Positions 19,364 to 29,226 of a DNA stretch of 64,000 nt are shown here, piece after piece (the first letter of the stretch is position 1; the number at the start of each line of letters is the position of its first letter). Below the pieces are notes generated by a model. The model searched no databases. It had not been told where the DNA came from and was given only the letters and a program-made list of their open reading frames with translations. This stretch comes from Flammeovirgaceae bacterium. Its GTDB lineage: Bacteria; Bacteroidota; Bacteroidia; Cytophagales; Cyclobacteriaceae. The DNA is taken from contig JADJMA010000002.1 of the NCBI GenBank assembly GCA_016709845.1, positions 385,501 to 449,500 on the forward strand, written 5' to 3'. A program made the position numbers and the translations under genes.

Positions 19364-19942
19364 GTGGATTTATTGGAAAAGCAGGTATTGGAAACACTCC
19401 AGCTGGGCAACGAAAGTGCTTTTGAAATGATTTTTAGAACCTATTACCAACCGCTTTGCCGCTACGCCTATTCCTTTTTACAAGATAAAGAGGAAGCCGA
19501 AGAAGTAGTACAATCATCGTTTATCACCGTATGGGATAAGCGAAACAGTCTGACCATCGAAACCTCCGTAAAGTCTTATCTGTATCGCATGGTGCGCAAC
19601 GGTTGCCTCAACGTAATCAAACACGAAAAGGTTAAGCAACAACATGTGGCCCACGAACTTGCCGTGATGGAAGTCTCTCACGAATCGGTGTCTCAAAAAG
19701 TGCAGGCTGCTGAGTTGGAAACAAAAATCTCGGAGGCTATTAAAACTTTGCCCGAACAATGCCGCCTCGTATTTCAGTTAAGTCGGTTCGAAGAATTAAA
19801 ATATCAGGAAATTGCCGATCAATTGCAGATTTCTATAAAAACTGTGGAGAACCATATGGGCAAAGCGCTTAAGTTGATGCGCGTGCAGTTGAAAGACTAC
19901 TTACCGTTGTTTTTAATATTCATGAAAGATTGGTTGGTGTAA
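19364..19942 (+). CDS. RNA polymerase ECF sigma-70 factor (Bacteroides expansion type)
   Basis: 192 residues: sigma-70 region 2 (about 15-85; FRTYYQPLCRYAYSFLQDKEEAEEVVQSSFITVWDKR) and region 4 (about 125-180; LPEQCRLVFQLSRFEELKYQEIADQLQISIKTVENHMGKAL). The type is that of sigma factors paired with FecR anti-sigma factors in Bacteroidota. GTG 19364 is the start. Its TAA overlaps the anti-sigma ATG by one base (19942), giving tight coupling. It probably recognises the TAGGGGTA-N14-TGTCATA promoters here, one of which precedes it. Confidence 0.92.
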   Translation: MDLLEKQVLETLQLGNESAFEMIFRTYYQPLCRYAYSFLQDKEEAEEVVQSSFITVWDKRNSLTIETSVKSYLYRMVRNGCLNVIKHEKVKQQHVAHELAVMEVSHESVSQKVQAAELETKISEAIKTLPEQCRLVFQLSRFEELKYQEIADQLQISIKTVENHMGKALKLMRVQLKDYLPLFLIFMKDWLV

Positions 19943-20948
19943 TGGATAATGTGTGGAACGATATGGATGAAATGATAGGCAAAGTATTAGCCGGAGAAGG
20001 ATCTGCGCAAGAAGAAGAGAAAGTAATTCAGTGGACTCAACTCCATGAAGACAATCGAAAATATTACGAGCAACTTAAAACAATTTTTGAAAAGGCCGCT
20101 TCCGCGGAGATTCAGGTTCAATTTGATACCGATGCTGCCTGGAATAAAGTGCGCAAAAAAATTACTGTTGAGTCGGGCAACGTTGTGCCGCTTTATAAAG
20201 AGAGATCGTTCCTTAATCAACCCCTGCGCATAGCGGCCGGAATAATTATTTTATTAGGGTGGGATATGCAGCTTATCAATGGACTACCCCGGCTGTTCAA
20301 ACGCTCGCCCTTGTTACAGATCAAGCTACAAAAACAGATACGTTGCCCGATGGTAGTACGGCTTTCTTAAATAAAAAGAGCAAGCTGACTTATGAATATA
20401 ACCCCCGGGAAAAAATACGGAAGGTTAAATTAAATGGCGAAGCTTTCTTTTCTGTTAAGCATGAAGAAGAAAAACCCTTTGTAATAGAAGCCGAAGATGT
20501 GTTGGTACGCGACATCGGAACCGAATTCAACTTAAAGGCTTATCCCGATAAGGATACTATTGAAATAATCGTAACGCAAGGCGAAGTTCAGTTCTACACG
20601 CTACTGGATTCGGGACTTAACCTGCAAGCGGGTCAAAAAGCAATTTACAGCAAACGGAATAAAACCTTTCATCGCATCGATAAACCCGATACCAATGCAC
20701 TTGCATACAAAACCAAAGTATTCAGTTTCAATAACACCGATTTGAAATCGGTAGTTAACTTGTTAAACGAAGTTTATAGTTCAAAAATAAAACTGGCAAA
20801 CGAAAAATTATTTAACTGTCGCCTCACCGCAAATTTTAAAGAAGACAATGCTTCCATTATCGCAGAAGTAATTGCGGAAACCATGGGCCTTACACTTACC
20901 CGAAAAAATGACGAAATAATCCTGGATGGCAAGGGATGCGACCAATAA
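19942..20948 (+). CDS. FecR-family anti-sigma factor (DUF4974), one apparent frameshift
   Basis: About 335 residues. The N-terminal cytoplasmic part is helical (19942-20220), followed by a TM segment (RIAAGIIILLGVGYAAYQW, reconstructed), a FecR domain (LPDGSTAFLNKKSKLTYEYN...GEAFFSVKHEEEKPFVIEAEDVLVRDIGTEFNLKAY in pieces) and a C-terminal DUF4974 domain (FNNTDLKSVVNLLNEVY..). The frame break is in the G run 20257-20259; one extra G joins the halves within the TM helix. It would hold the sigma factor at the membrane until signalled from the periplasm, probably by the STN domain of the next gene product. Confidence 0.88.
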
Positions 20949-20955
20949 AAAGCGC

Positions 20956-22762
20956 ATGAGAAAATTCTATTTCATTTTGCTTTCAGCTCTGGCATGTTCC
21001 TTTTATTCTGTAGGACAGCAGAATCCAATCTTAGAGCGTTCTGTTTCGATAAGTGCCAGCAACGAAAAAAATCCCCTCAGTTCTTAATCGCATTGGTCAA
21101 ACAGCGGGATTTTCATTTTCTTATAACAGTGCCATCATTGATTCCAATCAGGAGATTTCTTTGGAAGCTACCAATCAAACTGTGCGGAGTATTCTTAATG
21201 AAATATTTAGCGCATCTATGAATTATAAAGAAAAAGGGCACTACCTGATTCTTACGCGGGCGACTCCGGCACCTGTTAAAAATAATATTATTGTCGTTGT
21301 TATCAATGGGTATGTGCAAGACGAATCTACCGGAGAAAAAATTTCAAACGTCAGTGTGTATGATAAGCAAACGCTAACTTCTGCAGTTACTGATGACTTT
21401 GGATATTTTAAACTCAAATTGGAGAAAAAAACTGACTCGATTTCTATTTCGGTAAGCAAGAAAAATTACCGCGATACGCTGGTGAGTATTACAGCCCCAA
21501 GCAATCAGTATCTAACCATTTCCATTAATCCCATCAAACAAGACTCTGTTGTTATAACGGCACAAACAAAGCCTGCTGATACGATATCAGTCGCTAAAAA
21601 GGAAGTGCTGAGTTTGCCTTACGAATCGGAGCCCAATGTTCAGAATATCAGTGACACGCTTCATGAATTTGTCCAGGTTTCGTTTCTCCCTTTTTTGGGA
21701 ACCAATGGTCGCCTTAGCGGGAATGTTGTTAACGATTACTCGATAAATTTTCTTGGCGGGTACTCCTTGGGCACACGAGAAATCGAATTGGGTTTTTTCT
21801 TTAATCTCGATAGGGGCGATGTAAGCTGGCTTCAGATAGCCGGTTTTGGAAATGCTGTTGGTGGCAAAGTTTACGGAATACAAGCTGCTGGTTTCGCGAA
21901 CGTGAATGGCGATGAAACCGAAGCGGTGCAACTGGCTGGTTTCGCCAATACAAATTTGGGCAACACACGAGGCGTGCAGGTAGCGGGTCTTGCCAATACC
22001 ACTCTTGGTAAGATGCATGGAGTACAGGTAGCTGGCTTTAGCAATGTTACCGTCATGCCATCGCAAGGTGTGCAAGTAGCAGGTTTTGGAAATGTTCAGA
22101 TTGGCGATTACGTGGGCTCGCAGTTTGCGGGCGCTACCAACATCGCTACTGAAAAAATTACGGGTTCGCAGATTTCTGTTCTCTTTAACCATGGCAAAGA
22201 AGTACGAGGCACACAAATTGGTTTAATAAATTATGCCGATACGCTCGGGGGCGTTCCGATCGGATTAATAAGCATCGTTAAAAAAGGGTATCACAAAATT
22301 GAGCTTTCGGCCGATGAAGTTTTTTATACCAATCTGGCCTTTCGCACTGGCGTAAAAAAATTCTATAGTCAATTGATGGTGGGATTCAAGCCCACCCAAT
22401 CTATTGAACCCACGGATACTTCTGTTTGGACATTCGGTTATGGCTTAGGAACCTCACCCCGATTAAATCGTTGGCTGTCGCTTGATATCGACTTATTAAG
22501 TCAGCATGTAAACAAAGGAAGTTTTACCGATGAACTTAGTTCACTGAATAAACTTTATGTAGGTCTGGATTTTCAACTGGCTAAAAAGTTCTCGCTTGCC
22601 ACTGGAATAACCTTGAATGGCTATTTGACAAGACCATCCTACAGCGATTATCCTCAGTTATTTACTGATTTTACACCGCACATTTTTTATGATGAGAACG
22701 TGGGCAGCGATCTTAATCTCAAGATGTGGTTAGGCGCTAAAATAGCTTTGCGCTTTTTATAA
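20956..22762 (+). CDS. STN-domain protein with carboxypeptidase-like domain, 16-residue repeats and barrel-like C-terminus, one apparent frameshift
   Basis: About 601 residues. Start ATG 20956 gives a signal peptide (FILLSALACSFYSVGQ). Then come an STN (secretin/TonB short N-terminal) domain (LNRIGQTAGFSFSYNSAIID..., about residues 38-95), a CarboxypepD_reg-like domain (about 115-185) and about nine tandem repeats of pattern (V/I)Q-x-AGF-x-N-x4-G-x2-G (about 21830-22270). The C-terminus of alternating hydrophobic strands ends in KIALRFL, resembling an outer-membrane barrel. The A run 21065-21071 contains one A too many. STN domains normally sit on TonB receptors and signal to FecR; here the domain is on a separate protein in the sigma/anti-sigma operon. 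Confidence 0.78.
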
Positions 22763-22802
22763 ATCTGTTTGCCCATTAGTAAAAAATAAATTCAATGTTG
22801 AT

Positions 22803-22831
22803 TAGGGGTATATAGCCAGTCGTTTGTCATA
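22803..22831 (+). promoter_or_regulatory. ECF-type promoter of the TonB receptor gene
   Basis: TAGGGGTA (22803-22810), 14 nt, TGTCATA (22825-22831), identical in boxes and spacing to the promoter before the ECF sigma gene. It overlaps the ATG-like start at 22824 and so argues for ATG 22851 as the real start. Confidence 0.75.
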
Positions 22832-22850
22832 CGATCATATTACTGATTTT

Positions 22851-25199
22851 ATGAAAACACGCGTTCACTTTCCTTTTTTTCTTGCTTTACTTGTTAATCT
22901 AACCCTTCACGCACAATCGCTCACACAGACCGTGCGCGGTACGGTTGTCGATAAGATTTCGCAATCCGCCTTGCCAGGTGCATCGGTTGTTGTCCTTAAT
23001 TCAACACCCTTGATTGGTACTACAACCGATACAGATGGAAACTTCAAACTGGAAAGAATTCCTGTTGGCATACATACAATCCGGGTTTCCTTTATCGGAT
23101 ACAAAGACATAACGATTCCCAATGTCACAGTCAACTCAGGCAAAGAAGTTGTGTTAACACTATCCATCGAAGAGGATATTACTCAACTTAATGAAATTGT
23201 AGTGCGGCCCGATCTTGAAAAGAATAAACCTATTAACGAAATGGCCACTGTAAGTACCCGTACTTTTTCAGTGGAAGAAACGCGAAAGTTTGCCGCTGCG
23301 GTGAACGATCCGGGACGGGCGGCAGTATCGTTTGCCGGTGTCGTTTCAACGGATGATGGAAGTAATTCAATTTCTATTCGCGGTAATTCACCCACAGGGT
23401 TGCTTTGGCGAATGGAAGGTGTTGATATCCCTAACCCCAATCATTTTGCCAGTGTCGCTTCTTCGGGTGGTGGTATTTCTATTCTTAGCACACAGCTTTT
23501 ATCCAATTCCGATTTTTCAACCGGAGCTTTTCCGGCAGAGTATGGTAATGCCTTGGCCGGAGTATTTGATCTGAATCTCCGCAAAGGAAACAATGAGAAG
23601 CGCGAGTACACGGTACAAGCTGGTTTTTTAGGATTGGATGTAGCGGCTGAAGGTCCTTTCTCAAAAAATTATCGTGGGTCATATCTTATAAACTATCGAT
23701 ACTCAACCCTAAGCGTGCTATCAAACCTAGGCGTTAATGTTGGCGATGCGGTTACCAACTTTCAGGATCTCTCGTACAATATTTTTCTACCTACCAAAAA
23801 ACTGGGTAACTTTTCATTGTTTGGTTTTGGTGGACTCAGTGATCAGAATCAAAATGCCAAAAAAGATTCTACGCTATGGGAGGAGGACTATCAACGTTAC
23901 AATTACAACTATTTCTCTAATACCGGAGTGACCGGACTTAAACATACGGTCACACTTAATCCGAATACATTTTTACAATCATCCATCCTTCTCTCAGGGC
24001 ATAACTATGGCGATCAGGAAGATAGGCTGAATAATTCTTATGAACCCCAATTCGACTTCAGGTCGGCTTACACAACAAAGCGGATTACCATTACCTCTGT
24101 GCTTAACAACAAGCTAAATGCAAAAAATAGCCTCCGCTCAGGAGTTTACCTAAAGCGATATGCCTATAATTTAACCAAGCGATATCTTGATAAAGAAACG
24201 GATCAAATTGAAGAACCTTTGAACTCAACTTCGCATGCCAGTACGCTACAGGCATTTTCACAATGGAGTTATCGCCCTACCGAAAAACTTACCTTTAATT
24301 CAGGCATCCATTTTCTTTTTCTTAATGACAATAAAACGTACTCGGTCGAGCCGCGGATTTCTGCCCAGTACAACGTAAGTGAAAAGCAGTCCATCAGTAT
24401 AGGATATGGACTACACAGCCAAATGCAAACGCTGGGAGTATACCAGGCACAAATCCAGGAAAACGGAATGCTGACAAAACCGAATTTAAATCTTGGATTT
24501 AATAAGGCACACCATTTTGTATTGGCTTTAGATCGGTCGCTCACTAAATATCTGCATGTAAAAGTTGAAACCTACTACCAGCAACTATTCCATATCGCTG
24601 TTGAAAATGATGTGACCAGTCCGGTTTCTTCATTGGTTGTAGAAGACGGATACGCCACCGTGGCTATGGTAAACGATGGCGTTGGTAAAAATTATGGTGT
24701 GGAGTTAACGATCGAACAATTCTTACACAACAATTTATACTTTCTGTTTTCCGGATCTCTTTACAACTCACAATACAAAGCGCTTGACCAAGTCTGGCGA
24801 AATACAAAATTCAATGGAAATCATGCCCTCAGTTTTACAGCAGGCAAAGATTATCAATTAAAAAAGAATCGCACATTTGGTCTGAATCTCAGAACCATCT
24901 ATACCGGTGGTTTTTGGACCACGCCCATCGATTACGAAAAGTCGGCTGAGTTTGGAGAAACCCGCTATGTACAAGCTTTAGCATTTACCGAACAACTACC
25001 CGATTATTTTCGTACGGATTTAAAACTTAGCCTAAAGCGCAATCGACTGAAAGCAACCACCACGCTGGCGCTCGATATTCAAAATGTAACTAATCATAAA
25101 AATCTGGGTGGCCAATACTATGAAGCCCAAAGCGGGAAAGTTGAAAAGTGGTATATGCTATCGCTATTGCCAATACTTAGCTACCGGATAGAGTTTTAA
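22851..25199 (+). CDS. TonB-dependent receptor without STN domain
   Basis: 782 residues from ATG 22851. Signal peptide (LLVNLTLHAQ), CarboxypepD_reg-like domain (about 22-110; VRGTVVDKISQSALPGASVVV), plug (about 125-240; SISIRGNSPTGLLWRMEGVDIPN), and a barrel ending in LSYRIEF. No STN domain and no SusD partner, so it is a stand-alone receptor. The ligand is unknown; the ECF promoter and neighbours suggest control by the upstream sigma/FecR/STN system. The start at 22824 is rejected because it lies within the promoter. Confidence 0.9.
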   Translation: MKTRVHFPFFLALLVNLTLHAQSLTQTVRGTVVDKISQSALPGASVVVLNSTPLIGTTTDTDGNFKLERIPVGIHTIRVSFIGYKDITIPNVTVNSGKEVVLTLSIEEDITQLNEIVVRPDLEKNKPINEMATVSTRTFSVEETRKFAAAVNDPGRAAVSFAGVVSTDDGSNSISIRGNSPTGLLWRMEGVDIPNPNHFASVASSGGGISILSTQLLSNSDFSTGAFPAEYGNALAGVFDLNLRKGNNEKREYTVQAGFLGLDVAAEGPFSKNYRGSYLINYRYSTLSVLSNLGVNVGDAVTNFQDLSYNIFLPTKKLGNFSLFGFGGLSDQNQNAKKDSTLWEEDYQRYNYNYFSNTGVTGLKHTVTLNPNTFLQSSILLSGHNYGDQEDRLNNSYEPQFDFRSAYTTKRITITSVLNNKLNAKNSLRSGVYLKRYAYNLTKRYLDKETDQIEEPLNSTSHASTLQAFSQWSYRPTEKLTFNSGIHFLFLNDNKTYSVEPRISAQYNVSEKQSISIGYGLHSQMQTLGVYQAQIQENGMLTKPNLNLGFNKAHHFVLALDRSLTKYLHVKVETYYQQLFHIAVENDVTSPVSSLVVEDGYATVAMVNDGVGKNYGVELTIEQFLHNNLYFLFSGSLYNSQYKALDQVWRNTKFNGNHALSFTAGKDYQLKKNRTFGLNLRTIYTGGFWTTPIDYEKSAEFGETRYVQALAFTEQLPDYFRTDLKLSLKRNRLKATTTLALDIQNVTNHKNLGGQYYEAQSGKVEKWYMLSLLPILSYRIEF

Positions 25200-25217
25200 A
25201 AATATTTAAACCCCGAC

Positions 25218-25246
25218 TAGGGGTATCCATTGTACTGATTGTCTTA
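25218..25246 (+). promoter_or_regulatory. ECF-type promoter of the GIN-domain gene
   Basis: TAGGGGTA (25218-25225), 14 nt, TGTCTTA (25240-25246), the third copy of the motif pair, with one mismatch in the -10 box. The gene starts at 25265, giving a very short leader. Confidence 0.7.
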
Positions 25247-25264
25247 GCTGCAAATACAATGATT

Positions 25265-25966
25265 ATGAAAAAAATTAATTTGATTATGCTGTTCGTTACC
25301 CTGGTATTGGTAACAGCTTGTAACGAAGAAGATCCCGGGCCACGGCAACAAGACAAACAGAACTATTCCCAAGTGGATTTTGATCGGATAGAAGCCGAAG
25401 ATGCACTTATCCTTACCATAAATTATGGTGAGAATTTTTCTGTTGAAGCCGAAGGCGATCGCAGAAATCTGGACGATTTGCGCGTTATAAAAAATGGTAA
25501 CTCGTTGGAATTGCATTTTAATCAAAGTAAAAAGCGACAATACGAAACCTCTGTAACGATTACTATGCCCACATTAAATGGCGTTAGTTTATCAGGCGCC
25601 AGTAATGCCCGCATCGCTGGATTTGCAAATTCCAACCGATTAGATTTTTCTTTGTCTGGTGCATCGCTTGCACAGGTAACCATGAATGTGAATGAAATCC
25701 ATTTCAGTCTTTCAGGCGCTTCTCAACTTCGTTTGCAGGGTCAAGGACAATTGCTTGATGGTAATATTTCAGGGGCTTCCATCCTTACCGCATTTGATTT
25801 TGTAACGAAACAAACTAACCTTGTCGTTTCCGGAGCAAGCAATGGAAAACTAAATGTTTCGGATGAATTAAAGGCTTCCGTTAGTGGCGCAAGTGTAGTT
25901 CTATACCGAGGTACTCCCCATATAATTTCGGAATCCACCGGATCGAGTGTAGTAAAGCAGGATTAA
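25265..25966 (+). CDS. Head GIN-domain (DUF2807) lipoprotein
   Basis: 233 residues from ATG 25265 (an ATG two codons upstream is possible). A lipobox (LVLVTAC) marks a lipoprotein. The body is a DUF2807 right-handed beta-solenoid with recurring SGAS turns (GVSLSGASNARI, FSLSGASLAQV, FSLSGASQLRL, NISGASILT, VVSGASNGKL, SVSGASVVLY). Function unknown; such proteins are often encoded near regulators and surface systems. The shared ECF promoter makes it a third member of the sigma regulon. Confidence 0.85.
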   Translation: MKKINLIMLFVTLVLVTACNEEDPGPRQQDKQNYSQVDFDRIEAEDALILTINYGENFSVEAEGDRRNLDDLRVIKNGNSLELHFNQSKKRQYETSVTITMPTLNGVSLSGASNARIAGFANSNRLDFSLSGASLAQVTMNVNEIHFSLSGASQLRLQGQGQLLDGNISGASILTAFDFVTKQTNLVVSGASNGKLNVSDELKASVSGASVVLYRGTPHIISESTGSSVVKQD

Positions 25967-25987
25967 TCGTCTCAATTTCTATACTAT

Positions 25988-26012
25988 AAATCGCGGTCTC
26001 AGGCCGCGATTT
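25988..26012. terminator. Palindrome after the GIN gene, possible terminator
   Basis: Perfect inverted repeat AAATCGCGG / CCGCGATTT with a 7-nt loop, 22 nt after the stop codon. The following T content is modest, so it may work as a rho-independent terminator or simply protect the 3' end. A related palindrome lies at 39532-39552. Confidence 0.55.
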
Positions 26013-26076
26013 GCATTTCAAACAGTTCTATTAAAATGAATTATTTCTGATTGAAAAATTATTTGCATTTTGCAAC

Positions 26077-26849
26077 ATGCTTCTTGCGTTCGATATTGGT
26101 AATAGCGACATCACAGCTGGGCTGTGGAAAGACAATGAATGGAAACACATCTGGCGCATTCCTTCTCGGCCCGATTTGCCGGAACTTTACTTCGGAGTAA
26201 AAATCCGCGACTACTTTTTTGAATCAAGCACTGATCTCACGTTGGTAAGCACCATTGTGTTGAGCAGTGTGGTGCCGGCCATGACGGATAAAATTAAGAG
26301 TGTATCGCGCATGTTGTTCGATAAAGATCCGATTGTGCTGGGGCCAAAAGTGTATGGAGAACTCCCTATGGATATTCTTAATCCATTTGAGATAGGATCG
26401 GATCTTGTAGCTAACGCAGCGGGTGCTTACTTCAAACACAAACAAACCTGTGTGGTGGTTGATTTTGGAACAGCACTCACATTTACAACTATTTCGGATG
26501 CCGGAAAGATTTTAGGTGTTTCCATTGCGCCCGGTCTCAAGACGGCTATCCGATCTCTTTCGCAAAATACAGCCAAACTTTTTGATGTTCCATTAGCAAT
26601 GCCTGCTTCAGCGTTAGGATATAATACGGTTACTGCAATTCAGTCTGGTATCTTGTTTGGATACGAAGGCCTTGTGCGTAACATGGTTTTAAAATTCGCG
26701 AAGAGTTACAAACCGAATGCCCCGCCATTGCCACCGGTGGTTTGTCCTCTATCATTACACCTCTTAATAATTTTTTCCATTCGGTAGAACCCAATTTGAC
26801 TTTGGATGGATTACGTATGATTGGTGAAGTCGTGAATAATAAAAAGTGA
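26077..26849 (+). CDS. coaX: Type III pantothenate kinase, one apparent frameshift
   Basis: About 257 residues. First step of coenzyme A synthesis (pantothenate to 4'-phosphopantothenate). Motifs: FDIGNSDITAGLW (phosphate loop, D5), NPFEIGSDLVANAAGAY, VVDFGTALTFT, GVSIAPGLKTAIRSL. The frame slips at the T run 26687-26690; adding one T gives VFKIREELQTECPAIATGGLSSIITPL and a normal end at 26849. As a central-metabolism gene with an otherwise perfect family match, it is most simply a sequencing error. Confidence 0.92.
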
Positions 26850-27177
26850 TTTACGCTAACGCCTATTTAAAGTTATAAAGATTTAGCCAGCGTAATGCTC
26901 GGAAAAGTTAATTCCAGCAATCAATGCGGGGCGCGATTGTCTAAAATTTAGAATCCCAAATTTATATTCTGCTACCAGGCTTGTACGATTACTTACTTGA
27001 ACTTATTCTAATCTGTCAGTCTCTGCTTCACCGAATCATCAGCGCCAACTTTAACAATCATTTCCGGTTTCAAAATCTCTTACTCTAACAGGATTACTTC
27101 TTAATAAAAGTAATTCCGTTTATAAAATTTTAATTGGAAAGGAAGTGAATTAGTAGAATCTTTGGAGCAAACTACTG
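26850..27177. other. Intergenic region before the S51 gene
   Basis: 328 nt without a supported gene. A weak dyad (TTACGCT at 26851-26857, AGCGTAA at 26889-26895) could form a long-loop hairpin after coaX. Near the end, AATCTTTG has one mismatch to the -7 consensus. Nothing else stands out. Confidence 0.4.
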
Positions 27178-29179
27178 ATGATGTGGAGAGTTGTTTTATG
27201 TCTGATTGCGGTAGTTACATCGATTTCTGCTGCAGGACAAGGTAAAATAATGTTAGTTGGCGGGGGTGGCGAAACAGAGGGAGGCTGGAGCAACACTCCA
27301 TACCAATGGGCTGTCGATCATTCTGAAAACAAGAAGGTAGCTGTGATCAGTTACTCGACAGAGGACAACTGGATACCCGACTATTTTAAGTCGTTGGGTG
27401 CCGTAGAGGCTGATAATATTAAAATAGATAGCCGTACGCTGGCCGACCAACAAGCCACTTACGATTTGTTGATGCAATATGATGCATTCTTCTTTAAGGG
27501 AGGAGATCAATCATATTATTATAATTATTTTAAGAGCACAAAAAACAGAGCAAGCCATTGTAGATAAGTTTAATGCCGGCGGTGTAATGAGTGGTACTTC
27601 TGCGGGCATGGCCATATTATCGGGTGTTATTTTTACTGCTCAAAATGGATCTGTTTATCCTGATGATGCGCTCAACAATATTAACGATAGTGACATCACA
27701 CTGGCTGATGATTTTCTTCCTTTTTTACCGGGGATAATTGTGGACACTCATTTTACAGAAAGAGGCAGAGGTGTTCGCCTTCTCGCTTTTATGGCAAATT
27801 GGTTTATACATCATAGCGAAAGGCTAACCGGAATTGGTGTTGATGATCGCACGGCTCTTTGCATTGATGAAAATAATTTGGCAACGGTTTATGGCACAGG
27901 AGCTGTATCGATTTATCAGGCAGAATCATTTTCTGTTTACCAAAGCAATAAAATGGTAAGTGACAATGTGCAAGCTTCACAACTATTGCATGGCCATACC
28001 ATTAACCTGAATACATTTGAGATTACCAATGGCCCAGTCACACCCGTGGCGCCTAACCCCATTGAAGAATCTGGGAACTATGAAATAATTTTAAGTGGTG
28101 GAGAAGGCTATGCCGGTAATGTGGCGATGTTAGATTATTTTGTTAGTGAAGCAGGCGAAGTTTCGGATTCGGTATTGGTTGTAACTGCTCCCGGCAAAGC
28201 AACGCCTTACAAGGAAAGATTGGATGTTCTTGGCGCACCCTATGCCCTGCTGGAAGTCTCGGCTTCAGCAAATGATGAAGATCAAATCGAGTTGCGCAAC
28301 GCCATCCGCACATCAAAAAAAGTTTTGTTTGTAGAGAATGATGATTCTCCATTCATTAGCTTTTTACAAGGCGGCCAAACCGGAACCTTGCTTGGTAGTC
28401 ATATAAGGCGCAATAAAATGATTATCGCTTTTGTAGGTGAGGATAGTCGCTATGCCGGAAAAACATTTGTAAGCAATCACCTTACGGATGCGTATGCCGC
28501 TTACTATGGACGGCTAAATTTTAAAGATGGTTTGGCCTTGCTCCCAACGTCAACCATTATGTCTAATACTTATGATGCCAACACGACAGATTACTACGAA
28601 AACACAACCGCTGCAGTTCCGTATGCTATGGTTACAGCTAAATTGAGGTTTGGAATTTATTTAAATCGCAACGGATATGTTATCTTTAAGCAAGAGGGCG
28701 GATTAAATAAGTGGAAGTCGGTGGGAACATTTTCTACATTAATTATTGAGAATACAGGCACAACGACCGATGTTGCTTCGCAGCCGGTTAGTGGCAATAA
28801 TAGTCGCGATTACGTTGGCTACATGAATATGAATTATTATTTGCTAAACGGAGAGAGTACGCTTTTAGCAGGTCATCCCATACCCAGTACAGATCAACCT
28901 TATGTGTTTGAAGAGCGCATTGTTGGAATTGAAAATGAGAGTCAGACTTCAGCGGAAGTTTTTCCTAATCCTTCAACGAGTGGCTTGTTTACATTGATGA
29001 CAAATGATTTGGGGTCCTCAACATTTGTAATTTTGAACGGACGTGGTGAGATTATATATTCAAAATCTTCCTTGGATGAATCCGTTAAAATTCTTAACTT
29101 ATCAACGCACCCCAACGGCCTCTATTACCTGGTTGTAACTACAGGCGAAACAAAAAAAGTAATTAAAATTATCAAATAG
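27178..29179 (+). CDS. Secreted S51 peptidase/cyanophycinase-like protein, tandem domains, T9SS sorting signal, one apparent frameshift
   Basis: About 667 residues. A signal peptide (about 1-20) is followed by a first peptidase-S51-like domain (VGGGGETEGG, FFFKGGDQS, GGVMSGTSAGMAILSGV with the nucleophile-type Ser). The frame changes in the A run 27540-27545 (one A too many). A second S51-like copy (about 300-520) starts with ILSGGEGYAG, but at the elbow it reads AFVGEDSRYAG, without the GTSAG serine. A type IX sorting domain ends the protein (FPNPSTSGLFTL...NGLYYLVV..KVIKI). Predicted to be exported to the surface. The substrate (cyanophycin or another peptide) is not shown by the sequence. 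Confidence 0.82.
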
Positions 29180-29226
29180 CATTTAACCCTATTTATCAAG
29201 ATCCTACTTCTAAAATAAATTTTTTT

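Noticed and set aside
21587..22216. 209-codon minus-strand open frame opposite the STN-repeat gene
   Set aside because: It mirrors the repeated codons of the real gene; the plus strand has clear domains, and the antisense translation matches no family.
22824..22850. Upstream start of the TonB receptor
   Set aside because: These codons fall on the ECF promoter -10 box and initiation region; the signal peptide begins at 22851.
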